The position numbers and the translations under genes are program-made. Shown here one piece after another: positions 52,614-61,797 of a stretch of DNA of 64,000 nt. Below the pieces are notes generated by a model. It was not told the DNA's origin and made no database searches. It saw only the letters and a program-made list of their open reading frames with translations. This stretch comes from Oceanospirillales bacterium. GTDB lineage: Bacteria; Pseudomonadota; Gammaproteobacteria; Pseudomonadales; Balneatricaceae. The stretch spans positions 124,001 through 188,000 of the forward strand of contig JAAEYW010000001.1 of NCBI GenBank assembly GCA_018223185.1. Direction: 5' to 3'. Positions within the stretch are counted from its first letter, which is position 1, and each line of letters begins with the position of its first letter.

Positions 52614-54104
52614 ATGGCTGATCTACTGACACATGAAGAGTATAAATCAATTGCAGCGAAGCTGACGCCTCCTTCCATGAGCTTTGTTAATGGCAGCTTG
52701 CGTCCTGCCAGTGATGGAGCCACTATTGCTGTGACTAACCCGGCAACCGGGGAGTTGATTACCACTATTCCTGCGTGTACGGCAGAAGATGTTGATTATG
52801 CCGTTGCCAGTGCACGAGCGGCATTTGAAAGTGGTTGCTGGAGTAAGCTGCACCCGGCAGAACGCAAGGACATTCTGATTAAATTTACCCGACTGATCGA
52901 AGCGCATGGTGATGAGTTGGCGGTTCTTGAAAGCCTGGATTCGGGTAAGCCTGTGTCTGACTGCGTAACGATCGATATTCCAGAAGTGATACATACTATT
53001 TCCTGGCATGCGGAGCTGATCGATAAAATTTACGACCAGACTGCACCTGTTGGCTCGGGTGCTGTGGCAATGGTTGTACGTGAGCCTGTTGGTGTTGTGG
53101 GCGCAGTATTACCCTGGAACTTCCCGATTCTGATGCTGGCATGGAAAATCGCCCCCTCATTAGCTGCCGGGTGTTCGGTGGTGCTTAAACCTGCCGCCCA
53201 GACCTCCCTGACTGCAATTCGTGTGGCGGAGCTGGCTGCGCAAGCGGGTGTACCTGCAGGTGTATTTAATGTTGTTACTGGTTCTGGTCGGGTAGTGGGT
53301 GAGGCTATAGGTCGTCATATGGATATCGATATGGTGACGTTCACCGGATCAACGGTTACCGGACGCCGTTTCCTTAACTACTCTGCTGACTCCAATATCA
53401 AGGAAGTGGTGCTGGAGCTGGGTGGTAAAAACCCGTGTGTAGTGCTGGATGATGCGGAAGATCTGGATGCCGTTGCCGAACAGGTTGTTGCTGCGGCTTT
53501 CTGGAATATGGGCGAAAACTGCTCAGCAGGTTCTCGCTTGATTGTTCAGGATGGTATTAAAGATCAGCTGTTGGAAAAAATTGTTCTGCACGCTAAAAAG
53601 TGGAAAACAGGCGATCCCCTCGATCCATCAAACCAGCTGGGTGCTCTGGTTGATAAAGGTCATTTTGACAAGGTAACCGAATACTTTGATATTGCAAAGC
53701 AGGATGGCAATAGGCTGGTAATGGGCGGGGAATCCGTTGATGGTTGCTACGTGATGCCAACTATCTATGACAATGTGAAAAACAGTGATCGTCTGGCAAA
53801 AGAGGAAATTTTTGGTCCTGTTTTATCGGTGATTACTGTCAGCAGTTACGAAGAAGCTATAGCGGTGGCCAATGATACGGAATACGGTCTGGCAGCATCA
53901 GTATTTACTGCCAATGCTAAAAAATCCCTGCGCGCCGCTCAGGCGTTGCGTGCCGGTACAGTAACCGTCAACTGTTTTGGTGAAGGTGATATCACTACGC
54001 CTTTTGGTGGCTATAAGCAGTCTGGATTTGGTGGACGTGACAACTCAATTCATGCGCATGATCAGTTTACTCAGTTGAAAACTATTTGGATCGATTTAGG
54101 TTGA
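52614..54104 (+). CDS. NAD(P)-dependent aldehyde dehydrogenase (PuuC-like)
   Basis: About 496 residues, a classic ALDH. The sequence shows GVVGAVLPWNFP, FTGSTVTGR, the general-base Glu in LELGGKNP, and the catalytic Cys in MGENCSAGSR. The C-terminus ends SGFGGRDNSIHAHDQFTQLKT, very like PuuC/gamma-aminobutyraldehyde-type enzymes. It would oxidise a semialdehyde produced by the upstream lyase or by the FAD oxidase, for example alpha-ketoglutarate semialdehyde if the pathway is hydroxyproline-like (inference). The ATG at 52614 follows the dapA-type stop directly; GTG at 52611 is an alternative. Confidence 0.9.
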   Translation: MADLLTHEEYKSIAAKLTPPSMSFVNGSLRPASDGATIAVTNPATGELITTIPACTAEDVDYAVASARAAFESGCWSKLHPAERKDILIKFTRLIEAHGDELAVLESLDSGKPVSDCVTIDIPEVIHTISWHAELIDKIYDQTAPVGSGAVAMVVREPVGVVGAVLPWNFPILMLAWKIAPSLAAGCSVVLKPAAQTSLTAIRVAELAAQAGVPAGVFNVVTGSGRVVGEAIGRHMDIDMVTFTGSTVTGRRFLNYSADSNIKEVVLELGGKNPCVVLDDAEDLDAVAEQVVAAAFWNMGENCSAGSRLIVQDGIKDQLLEKIVLHAKKWKTGDPLDPSNQLGALVDKGHFDKVTEYFDIAKQDGNRLVMGGESVDGCYVMPTIYDNVKNSDRLAKEEIFGPVLSVITVSSYEEAIAVANDTEYGLAASVFTANAKKSLRAAQALRAGTVTVNCFGEGDITTPFGGYKQSGFGGRDNSIHAHDQFTQLKTIWIDLG

Positions 54105-54257
54105 TTTGAGGACGTCCCGGTATTTATCTCTCTATTAATACCCGATGCTCTGATTCTAAGGGCATGTGCTTTTTCTTCGCAAAGCGGGTAAGCCCTTGTT
54201 CACGGCTCGGGGACTGCCTGCTTTGACGAAGGCTTGCTACGCTGTATGGAGCCTATA

Positions 54258-55610
54258 ATGGCAAAGAAAAATAACATAGCGGTAAAACGTTTACCTCTAG
54301 ATCCAGGTCCTGCCGCCTGGAATAGTATTTTACCCGAGGCTCAAAAGTACCCGACGCTGACGAGCGATATTCAGGCTGACTGGGTTATTGTAGGTGGAGG
54401 GTTTGCGGGTCTGGCGGCGGCAGAGCGTTTGTCGCAGCTGGTAGGTAATGAAACTATTGTTTTGGTAGAAGCCGGGCGGCTGGCTGAAGGTCCGGCAGGA
54501 CGCAATAGCGGATTTATGATTGATCTGCCCCATGAGTTGAATTCTGAAACCTATGCCGGTGCACATGAACAGGATCTGCGTCAGATCAGATTGAACCGGG
54601 CCGCAATTGATTTCGCCCGGGATATGGCAAGGGAGTACGATATCGGTCCGGATGTATTTGATTCCTGCGGTAAAGTAACAGCAGCAGGTTCAGATAAAGG
54701 TGTTGCTCATATTGAAAGCTATCGTAAGCACCTGGAAACGCTGGGTGAGCGTTATGAGCTTAGAAGCGCTGCCGAAATGAAAGACTGGACCGGCAGCGAT
54801 TTTTACCAGAAGGGATTGTTTACACCGGGGGCGGTGATGATTCAACCCGCAGGGTTTATTCGTCAGGTGGCTCATGGATTGAGTAAGCGAGTCTCTATCT
54901 ATGAGAACAGTCCGGTGACGGAGATGCAGCTGGGGGCTGATCATACAGTGCTTACTCCCCGGGGAAAAATTCGTACAAAAGGGGTGATTCTGGCAGTCAA
55001 TGGCCATGTTCAGTCGTTTGGTTTTTTCCCAGGCCGGTTACTACATGTCTTTACATATGCCTCGATGACCAGAGCGCTGAGCCGTGATGAGGTTAAACGG
55101 CTTGGTGGTACGAAAGACTGGGGTGTTCTGCCAGCTGATCCTATGGGAACAACTGTCCGGCGCAGTTCAGATTGCATGGGAAGTGGAGATCGGATCGTGA
55201 TCCGCAATCATGCGACGCTGAACCAGTCGATTGAGGCAACTCCTGGTAATATGAAACGTGCTGCCATGTTGCAGGATCGCTCATTTGCCAACCGTTTTCC
55301 AATGCTAACCGGTGTTGATATGGAGTATCGTTGGGGCGGACGTTTATGCCTTACCCTTAACTCCGTCCCTGCTTTTGGTGAGGTGGAAAACAGGGTGTGG
55401 TCCGCATGCTGTCAGAATGGGCTAGGTACAGTCAAAGGGACGTTGTCCGGAATGATGGCAGCGGAACAGGCCGTGTTGGGACATAGTGAATTACTTGATC
55501 AGTTTATAGATTATGCCGTTCCATCCCGGTTACCGCCGGATCCCTTTTTGTCTATTGGAGCTAATGTGACGATGCGATTTAAGGAATGGCAGGCAGGTAT
55601 CGAACTCTGA
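54258..55610 (+). CDS. FAD-dependent amine/amino-acid oxidoreductase (DAO/PuuB-OrdL family)
   Basis: About 450 residues. The FAD-binding ADWVIVGGGFAGLAAAERL is near residue 45, AGRNSGFMIDLPHELNSE follows, and the C-terminal MAAEQAVLG region completes a D-amino-acid-oxidase-fold enzyme. Close relatives are gamma-glutamylputrescine oxidase and sarcosine/proline-type oxidases. The start at 54258 has TGGAG seven bases upstream; a TTG at 54234 is also in frame. The substrate is likely a secondary amine or N-containing amino acid. A strong terminator follows. Confidence 0.85.
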   Translation: MAKKNNIAVKRLPLDPGPAAWNSILPEAQKYPTLTSDIQADWVIVGGGFAGLAAAERLSQLVGNETIVLVEAGRLAEGPAGRNSGFMIDLPHELNSETYAGAHEQDLRQIRLNRAAIDFARDMAREYDIGPDVFDSCGKVTAAGSDKGVAHIESYRKHLETLGERYELRSAAEMKDWTGSDFYQKGLFTPGAVMIQPAGFIRQVAHGLSKRVSIYENSPVTEMQLGADHTVLTPRGKIRTKGVILAVNGHVQSFGFFPGRLLHVFTYASMTRALSRDEVKRLGGTKDWGVLPADPMGTTVRRSSDCMGSGDRIVIRNHATLNQSIEATPGNMKRAAMLQDRSFANRFPMLTGVDMEYRWGGRLCLTLNSVPAFGEVENRVWSACCQNGLGTVKGTLSGMMAAEQAVLGHSELLDQFIDYAVPSRLPPDPFLSIGANVTMRFKEWQAGIEL

Positions 55611-55647
55611 ATCAGATGTTAAGGTGGTTTTACGGAAATATAAAAAA

Positions 55648-55679
55648 GGCCGGTCAGATTATTTGACCGGCCTTTTTTT
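55648..55679 (+). terminator. Terminator of the DapA/ALDH/FAD-oxidase operon
   Basis: A 9-bp perfect stem GGCCGGTCA (55648-55656) / TGACCGGCC (55664-55672) is preceded by six A and followed by seven T. It separates the catabolic genes from the second TRAP operon. Confidence 0.93.
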
Positions 55680-56004
55680 ATTGTTGTTTTACTCTGCCAT
55701 CAAGAGAAATTCGGTTTTGTATAACTCTATGTATTAGAAGAAGAAATTGTCCTGATATTACTAAATTTTATATTAACCATTTAAAAACAGTAGCTTAAGT
55801 GAATCGATTGTAAGATTTTTATTGGAATCTGGTTTTACATTGTAAAAGTTGTACGTTTTATACGCAGATTGATGGCTTGATTTGATAACTCAGAGTTATG
55901 AAAAGTGCGGTGAATTAGTCATTGGACGGTGATTGGCAATGGTTTTTATACTGGATTTACGTTTTAGAAACATATTGTTATTCAGTGCATCCTAGGAGGC
56001 GTGG
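55680..56004. other. AT-rich promoter region of the second TRAP operon
   Basis: About 325 bases, strongly AT-rich, with no gene seen apart from the 12-codon leader frame that follows at 56005. The promoter of the TRAP operon should lie here but no clear -35/-10 pair stood out. Confidence 0.45.
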
Positions 56005-56043
56005 ATGAAAATGTTTTTAGAAGGTTTTGTTTTCAGTGATTAA
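56005..56043 (+). CDS. 12-codon upstream ORF (possible leader peptide)
   Basis: An ATG at 56005 with a perfect AGGAGG (55994-55999) five bases upstream opens a frame of 12 codons (MKMFLEGFVFSD) ending in TAA at 56041-56043. This is 23 bases before the binding-protein start. The ribosome-binding site is stronger than that of the gene it precedes (AGGA), suggesting a leader peptide or translational coupling. Four of 12 residues are Phe. No rho-independent attenuator follows it. Confidence 0.5.
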   Translation: MKMFLEGFVFSD

Positions 56044-56066
56044 AAAAAATAAAACAGGACTATTGT

Positions 56067-57098
56067 ATGAAAGTATTTGCTAAAAAACTTTTAAAAATCT
56101 CTCAGATAGCTGCGATCTCTGCTGCTGTTGCCCTGACTGCCAGTTTGAATGTATCAGCCAGTACTGATAATCATAAGTTTAATCTGGCTCTTGAGTCAGG
56201 TGACCGTGAGTCTGCTTCCGGTAAGTCAATGCAGATGTGGGCTGACCTGATAAAACAGAAATCTGATGGGCGAATAAAGGTTAATATCTTCTATCAGGGT
56301 GAACTGGGTGGTCAGCAGGAGCTGTTCGACCAGCTGGTTAAAGGCAATATTCATATGATGCTGACCTGGCCGCAAACCTCCTATGATGAACGTCTGGGGG
56401 TTAACTATATCCCATACCTGACACTGGGCTGGAAAGATGCACTGGCTGCATATGGTGAAAATGGCTGGCTGAAAAATATTCTTGGACCCGTTTATTCAGA
56501 TATTGGTTTGAAATACTTCGGACCTTATCCAGAAGGTTTTGGTGGTATCGCAACTAAAGGCCGTTATGCAACAAATTTTGAAGACGCCCAGGGTATGAAA
56601 GTGCGTTCTCAGCCGGTTTTTCCTCTGCCGCAGACAATGCAGGCAATGGGGTTTCAGGCCGTGCCTATCGACTGGGCTGAAGTGTATACCTCGATCCAGA
56701 CCGGTGTTGTCGATGGTGATTCCAGTAATGTTATCTACTGGGACTATGAATACTTCCGTGATCAGCTGGACTACTTCGTTCACTCCAAGCATAACTTCTC
56801 ATCTTACGCGATGCTGATGAACAACGATGCCTGGGACGCGCTGGATGCTGAAGATCAGAAAATCATCGCTGATGCCGCTCAGGTTGTTATTGACAAGCAG
56901 TTTGTTGACGCTAAAGCAGAAGATGATAAGTGGATAAAAGCTGCACAGAGTGCGGGGATGGAGTACGTCGTGCCAACTACTGAGCAGATGGCTGCCTGGG
57001 TTAAGCGTGTCCGTGCCGAGGTATGGCCTCTTGCTGAAGATAAGTTGGGTAAAGAGCTGATGGATAAGATTCGTGTCAATGCATCAGTACCACAATAA
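56067..57098 (+). CDS. TRAP transporter solute-binding protein (DctP family)
   Basis: 343 residues with a Sec signal peptide (about residues 1-32, ending LNVSAS). The mature DctP fold includes MKVRSQPVFPLPQTMQAMG (with the conserved carboxylate-binding Arg) and YTSIQTGVVDGDSSNVIYWDYEYF. It is expected to bind a carboxylate-containing solute; the preceding FAD-oxidase/ALDH/DapA operon suggests an amino-acid or imino-acid-like compound (inference). First structural gene of the second TRAP operon. Confidence 0.88.
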   Translation: MKVFAKKLLKISQIAAISAAVALTASLNVSASTDNHKFNLALESGDRESASGKSMQMWADLIKQKSDGRIKVNIFYQGELGGQQELFDQLVKGNIHMMLTWPQTSYDERLGVNYIPYLTLGWKDALAAYGENGWLKNILGPVYSDIGLKYFGPYPEGFGGIATKGRYATNFEDAQGMKVRSQPVFPLPQTMQAMGFQAVPIDWAEVYTSIQTGVVDGDSSNVIYWDYEYFRDQLDYFVHSKHNFSSYAMLMNNDAWDALDAEDQKIIADAAQVVIDKQFVDAKAEDDKWIKAAQSAGMEYVVPTTEQMAAWVKRVRAEVWPLAEDKLGKELMDKIRVNASVPQ

Positions 57099-57124
57099 CG
57101 TGTCCACCGACCTGTTACTGAACT

Positions 57125-57151
57125 GTTAAATCATGCGCTATGACATTTAAC
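57125..57151 (+). other. Stem-loop between binding protein and DctQ genes
   Basis: GTTAAAT (57125-57131) pairs with ATTTAAC (57145-57151). There is no terminator U-tract. It is comparable in position to the stem-loop after the ABC binding-protein gene. Confidence 0.45.
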
Positions 57152-57224
57152 ACGCTCTGAAACAGGAATAGGCAGCTGGTCTGACCGCCGGCTGCTTCTT
57201 TCTTCAAGTCTCAGGAGAAATCTA

Positions 57225-57737
57225 ATGACGGGACTACTAAGTTTTATTGAAAAAGTGGATATGTTGCTGGCACTGATTGTTAAACCGATTGTGGTTGTGA
57301 TCAGTCTGGCGATAGCTTTTATGCTGTCTTATGGCATATTCAGCCGGGCGGTGCTGGGTACTCCGGTATTTGGTCTTGAAGAGCTGATTCTGATGGGGGC
57401 TATGTGGCTGTACATGTTAGGAGCCGTACTTGCTTCCCGGGATCGTTCACACCTCTGTGCTGATTTTGTTCAGGTGATTACTGATAACCAGCGAATCGTC
57501 ACTTTTATGCATCTTCTTGCGACCCTTGTGTCTTTGTTTATGGCTGTGATGTTTGCAACCTGGAGCTATGATCTGATGCTCTGGGGTCTGAAAAAAGGAC
57601 AGACTACCACTGTATTCCATCTGCCCTGGTACCTGTCTCAGAGTAGTCTTTTTGTAGCCAGTACTCTGTTCATTTTCTATTTGATCCGTGATTTCTGTAA
57701 TGATCTGCTGAGTTTTCGTAATTCGCAGTCCAGCTGA
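57225..57737 (+). CDS. TRAP transporter small membrane subunit (DctQ family)
   Basis: 170 residues with four membrane helices. DctQ features include FSRAVLGTPVFGLEELILMGAMWLYMLGAVLASRDRSHL, where a charged motif follows helix 2. AGGAGA lies upstream of the ATG. It forms the membrane complex with the DctM subunit encoded 59 bases downstream. Confidence 0.88.
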   Translation: MTGLLSFIEKVDMLLALIVKPIVVVISLAIAFMLSYGIFSRAVLGTPVFGLEELILMGAMWLYMLGAVLASRDRSHLCADFVQVITDNQRIVTFMHLLATLVSLFMAVMFATWSYDLMLWGLKKGQTTTVFHLPWYLSQSSLFVASTLFIFYLIRDFCNDLLSFRNSQSS

Positions 57738-57796
57738 AAGCCAGGCTGTCTATTAGACAAGACCTCTAACAACTATATGTTTCACAGGAATTTATT

Positions 57797-59095
57797 ATGG
57801 GTGCTTTGCTCGCTATAGTTGCAGTGGTGATTCTGATGATGATCGGTGTGCCGGTTGTTTTCTCTTTTGCTGCTATGACGATGATTTTATCGATCGTTTA
57901 CGACGTTGACATATCGTCGCTTATGACGACTGGCTTCTGGTCAGTTAATTCAATTATTTTGTTGGCATTACCGTTGTTCGTCATGACCGGTTATCTGATG
58001 CAGGCAGGTGGTATGGCCGCTCGCCTGGTATACTTTGTTGAAGCATTGGTTGGAAAATCACGCAGCGGGATGGGCTCTTCTATGGTCGTGGCCTGTGGCG
58101 TGTTTGGAGCTATTTCCGGTACCGCTTCGGCTGCCGTAGCTTCCATTGGGACGATTATGATCGGGCCAATGGAAAGGCATGGTTATTCCAGAGAGTATAC
58201 CAGTGCATTACTAGGTATCTCTTCGCTGCTGGGACTGCTGATTCCACCAAGTATTACCATGATTCTGTACGCGGTGGTTACCCGTCAGTCGGTAGCTGCC
58301 TGCTTTCTGGCAACCATTGGGCCGGGTATTCTGCTGATTTTTTTACTCTGTTTTCTGAACTGGATCAAAATGCGTAATCATCCCGATCCGGATCAGCAGG
58401 TGCTGAGTTTCCGTCAGCGGGTCGGGGAGGTGGGTGATAATGCCTGGAAGGCATTTCCTGCGCTAATGTTACCGGTTATTATTCTGGGGGGGATTTATGG
58501 TGGCGTATTTACGCCCACTGAAGCCGCCGCCATTGCGGTAACCTATGCTATACCAGTGGGCCTTTTCGTTTATCGTGAACTGGATCTGCGTAAAATCGGT
58601 CGCTGCATGGTGGATGCCGCTGCTACGACGGGGGTGATCATGGTTATTCTGGTGTTCTCCTTTGTTGCAAGCCGTATTTTTACTTTTGAGCGGGTACCTC
58701 AGGAACTGACTGAATTATTGATGGATATGTTCCAGAATAAATTAATGATTCTCTTGGTGGTGAATATCTTCCTGATTTTACTTGGGATGATTATGGATGA
58801 TGTCAGTGTCGTAGCAATTATCAGTCCGCTTTTGCTGCCTGTTATGGTTAATATTGGCGTTGATCCGGTTCACTTTGCCGCCATTGTTGGCACCAGTGTT
58901 GTCATAGGCTGCAACAGTCCGCCAATGGCACCCATCTTGTTCATGACCTGCCGTATAGGTAATGTTGGGATGTCTCAGGTTATGCGTCCGGCAATGGGCT
59001 TTATGATTTTTGCTGCGTTACCGGTTATGCTAATAACAACTTACTGGTCACCTCTGGCGTTATATTTACCACGGGCATTCGGTTACGTTGACTAA
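57797..59095 (+). CDS. TRAP transporter large permease (DctM family)
   Basis: 432 residues with about 12 membrane helices. It has the family landmarks ALPLFVMTGYLMQAGGMAARLV, FGAISGTASAAVASIGTIM, GLLIPPSITMILYAV, FTPTEAAAIAV and LGMIMDDVSVVAIISPLLLP. Completes the second TRAP system. A terminator with a UUCG loop follows. Confidence 0.92.
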   Translation: MGALLAIVAVVILMMIGVPVVFSFAAMTMILSIVYDVDISSLMTTGFWSVNSIILLALPLFVMTGYLMQAGGMAARLVYFVEALVGKSRSGMGSSMVVACGVFGAISGTASAAVASIGTIMIGPMERHGYSREYTSALLGISSLLGLLIPPSITMILYAVVTRQSVAACFLATIGPGILLIFLLCFLNWIKMRNHPDPDQQVLSFRQRVGEVGDNAWKAFPALMLPVIILGGIYGGVFTPTEAAAIAVTYAIPVGLFVYRELDLRKIGRCMVDAAATTGVIMVILVFSFVASRIFTFERVPQELTELLMDMFQNKLMILLVVNIFLILLGMIMDDVSVVAIISPLLLPVMVNIGVDPVHFAAIVGTSVVIGCNSPPMAPILFMTCRIGNVGMSQVMRPAMGFMIFAALPVMLITTYWSPLALYLPRAFGYVD

Positions 59096-59129
59096 ACTGG
59101 CTTAGCGTCAGCCGTCTATCCACATATAG

Positions 59130-59157
59130 CAGGGCTTCGGCCCTGTTTGCCTTTTTT
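59130..59157 (+). terminator. Terminator of the second TRAP operon
   Basis: Stem CAGGGC (59130-59135) / GCCCTG (59140-59145) with a TTCG loop is followed by TTTGCC and then six T (59152-59157). The interrupted U-tract makes it moderately strong. Confidence 0.75.
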
Positions 59158-59175
59158 GGTTTAAGGTGACCAGGT

Positions 59176-59883
59176 TTGAATAATTGTCGTAAACAGTTCT
59201 GGCTGGGTGTGCGGGATCTGCTGCCGCTGGTTTCAGGTGTGTTGCCGTTCGGGCTGATTGTTGGTGCGACCGGTGTTTCGCTGGGAATGACACCCGAAAT
59301 GGTAGTGGGAATGTCTGCTCTGTTTTTTGCCGGTTCTGCCCAGCTGGCCGCGTATTCGCTGATTCAGGATAACGCGCCCTTTATCATTATTCTGGCCACT
59401 GCTGTGGTGATAAATCTGCGCTTTGCTATCTATAGTGCAGCGTTTGCTCCGTTGCTGGGGCCGCTGCCCAAACGTTATCGTTTCACACTGGCATATATGT
59501 TGTCTGATCAGACCTACGGGCTCTGTTCTATGCCGGAACAGATGGCAAAAACAACGCCTGAGCGTATCGGGTATCTGGCGGGGGTGACACTGGCTTTGTA
59601 TGTTACCTGGCTGGTTTCGGTTATTCTGGGTATCGCCCTGGGAGCGGGGATTCCACCCCACTGGTCGCTTGAGTTTACGATTCCTCTGGCATTTCTTGCC
59701 ATGCTGGTGACGACCATTACCAGTCGTTTGCTGTTTATGGTGGCGGTTATCTCTGGTAGCTGCGCGGTACTGTTTCAGCTGCTGCCTTTTAACACGGGTT
59801 TTATTGTTGCCGTGGTTGCCGGTGTCAGCGGTGGCTTGTTGCTACCCGGATTGCTGAAGACGAAGGGAGCAACTCATGACTGA
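59176..59883 (+). CDS. azlC: AzlC-family branched-chain amino acid exporter subunit
   Basis: 235-residue membrane protein, recognised by the AzlC pattern SGVLPFGLIVGATGVSLGMTPEMVVGMSALFFAGSAQLA and NLRFAIYSAAF. With AzlD it forms a two-component exporter (branched-chain or other amino acids). The start is TTG at 59176 with AAGGTGACCAGG upstream. The last eight bases overlap azlD. Amino-acid export here may protect against by-products of the nitrogen-compound catabolism next door (inference). Confidence 0.9.
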   Translation: MNNCRKQFWLGVRDLLPLVSGVLPFGLIVGATGVSLGMTPEMVVGMSALFFAGSAQLAAYSLIQDNAPFIIILATAVVINLRFAIYSAAFAPLLGPLPKRYRFTLAYMLSDQTYGLCSMPEQMAKTTPERIGYLAGVTLALYVTWLVSVILGIALGAGIPPHWSLEFTIPLAFLAMLVTTITSRLLFMVAVISGSCAVLFQLLPFNTGFIVAVVAGVSGGLLLPGLLKTKGATHD

Positions 59884-60208
59884 TACTCTGCAGCTCTGGC
59901 TACTGTTTGTGGCCGTTGGCGTGGGTACCTTTCTGATCCGGCTATCATTTATTCAGTTGCATGGCAGCGCCGAAGCGCTGATAAATCGCAGTAAGCATAT
60001 CCTCATGTTACTGCCCCCGGCGATTCTGGCCGCGCTCTGTATTCCTGCCATCATCTTTTCCCGGCCACTGACTGACTATCAGGTAGAGTACTTTCAGCTG
60101 GCGGCTGCACTGGTGGCTATTCTGATCGCCCGGTTCAGTCGCAGTGTTTTCTGGCCAGTGGTCGGCGGGATGCTCTGCCTCTGGCTGTTGCGCTTTATAA
60201 GCAGCTAG
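59876..60208 (+). CDS. azlD: AzlD-family exporter subunit
   Basis: 110-residue hydrophobic protein with four helices, the AzlD family (FLIRLSFIQLHG ... HILMLLPPAILAALCIPAIIF). It is translationally coupled to azlC by an eight-base overlap and is the obligate partner of that subunit. Confidence 0.88.
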   Translation: MTDTLQLWLLFVAVGVGTFLIRLSFIQLHGSAEALINRSKHILMLLPPAILAALCIPAIIFSRPLTDYQVEYFQLAAALVAILIARFSRSVFWPVVGGMLCLWLLRFISS

Positions 60209-60568
60209 AACGTTGAGTCTGCCGGGCAGCAGCGCAGGATTGCCGTGCTTGCTGGGGTCAGACGTAAAATCTGGTTTTTCCTGCCTGTATAAAACCCAAA
60301 GTCTTCGTTACATCGTTAAGCGGAGCTTGAAATAAGCTCCGCTATAAGCGCTTTTCTTTCCTTTGTTATATCTGCACATCCTCTTAGATGGGCGTTATCG
60401 CCGGTCATTTGTAATGTAAATGTTTGTATAAGAACTATTGATTTCTATTATGTTCTGGTGGCGGTTAATCTGATTTCACAGCATCAAATAGCTTGCTGAC
60501 ATCACCTTCAGACCAGCAAAAGCGTCTTAGGTTATACGTATAAAATTAAAAATAAGAGGATTTCAAAT
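60209..60568. other. Intergenic region before creatinase
   Basis: 360 bases with no gene seen. It holds the probable azlCD terminator at 60319-60343. The creatinase promoter must lie in the AT-rich stretch from about 60360 on; no confident -35/-10 pair was identified. Confidence 0.5.
60319..60343 (+). terminator. Probable terminator after azlCD
   Basis: A 10-bp perfect stem AGCGGAGCTT (60319-60328) / AAGCTCCGCT (60334-60343) with loop GAAAT is followed by ATAAGCGCTTTTCTTTC, a weak U-tract. Confidence 0.6.
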
Positions 60569-61780
60569 ATGCAGATGCCACAAACTTTGTCGATCCCTAA
60601 CGGTGAAAAGGTACGGCCGACTTTCTCAAAAGAGGAGCTGGGAGCCCGCCTGGCAAAACTGCGTCAGTATATGGCTGAAAGTAACCTGCAGGCCGTGCTG
60701 TTTACGTCTTACCACAACATTAACTACTACAGCGATTTTGTTTATTGCCGCTTTGGTCGTGACTATGGGCTGGTTGTTACTCAGGACTCCTATACCACAG
60801 TCACTGCGAATATTGATGGTGGTCAGCCATATCGGCGCAACCAGTTAGGTGACAATGTTGTGTATACCGACTGGCAGAAAGACAACTTCTTCTATGCCCT
60901 GAAAAACCTGATTAAGGATGGCGCGAACATCGGCGTTGAATATGACCATATGCCGTTGCAGAACCTGGAAAAAATGAAAGCGGCGTTCCCGTCGTCAGAT
61001 TTTTCCGATATCGGCGTGCCGACGATGAAGATGCGCATGATCAAGTCAGAGGAAGAGATCGCCGTGATTAAAAACGGTGCACGGGTTGCTGATATTGGTG
61101 GTGCCGCTATTCGTGAAGCGATTGCGGTGGGTGTCCCTGAATATGAAATTGCCCTGGCCGGTGTGCAGGCGATGGTGCGCGAGATCGCAGCCACTTATCC
61201 CCATGCTGAGCTGATGGATACCTGGGTCTGGTTCCAGTCCGGTATCAACACCGACGGTGCACATAATCCGGTGACCAGTCGCAAAGTGGAAGCGGGAGAT
61301 ATCCTCAGCCTGAACACCTTCCCGATGATCGCCGGTTATTACACCGCACTGGAACGGACGCTTTTCAGTGAGTTTGTCTCTGATCGTCATCTGGAACTGT
61401 GGGAGATCAACTGTAAGGTGCATCGTCGCGGACTGGAACTGATTCGTCCGGGAGCCCGCTGCTGCGATATCGCTGCCGAGCTGAATGAAATATTCCTGGA
61501 GCACGATGTATTGCAGTACCGGACTTTCGGCTACGGTCACTCCTTCGGAACTCTGAGCCATTACTACGGCCGTGAAGCGGGCCTGGAGTTGCGGGAAGAT
61601 ATCGACACCGTTATTGAGCCTGGCATGGTGGTGTCTATGGAGCCGATGCTGATGCTACCTGAAGGACTCGCAGGTGCCGGTGGTTACCGTGAACATGACA
61701 TTCTTGTGGTCGGGGAAGACAGTGTTGAAAACATCACTAAGTTCCCATTTGGTCCGGAACATAACATCGTTAAATCCTGA
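60569..61780 (+). CDS. Creatinase (creatine amidinohydrolase)
   Basis: Hydrolyses creatine to sarcosine and urea. The 403-residue protein matches my memory of Pseudomonas putida creatinase along its whole length and at identical numbering. Shared stretches include TSYHNINYYSDF, ANIDGGQPYRR, WFQSGINTDGAHNPVTSRKV with the catalytic His232, YRTFGYGHSFGTLSHYYG and VSMEPMLMLPEGL. It has the pita-bread fold of M24 metallopeptidases but no metal is needed in creatinase. It is cytoplasmic. Encoded ahead of a TRAP transporter that could import creatine or a related guanidino acid (inference). No creatininase or sarcosine oxidase is in the window. Confidence 0.9.
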   Translation: MQMPQTLSIPNGEKVRPTFSKEELGARLAKLRQYMAESNLQAVLFTSYHNINYYSDFVYCRFGRDYGLVVTQDSYTTVTANIDGGQPYRRNQLGDNVVYTDWQKDNFFYALKNLIKDGANIGVEYDHMPLQNLEKMKAAFPSSDFSDIGVPTMKMRMIKSEEEIAVIKNGARVADIGGAAIREAIAVGVPEYEIALAGVQAMVREIAATYPHAELMDTWVWFQSGINTDGAHNPVTSRKVEAGDILSLNTFPMIAGYYTALERTLFSEFVSDRHLELWEINCKVHRRGLELIRPGARCCDIAAELNEIFLEHDVLQYRTFGYGHSFGTLSHYYGREAGLELREDIDTVIEPGMVVSMEPMLMLPEGLAGAGGYREHDILVVGEDSVENITKFPFGPEHNIVKS

Positions 61781-61797
61781 TAACCCACGCGTTGAAT

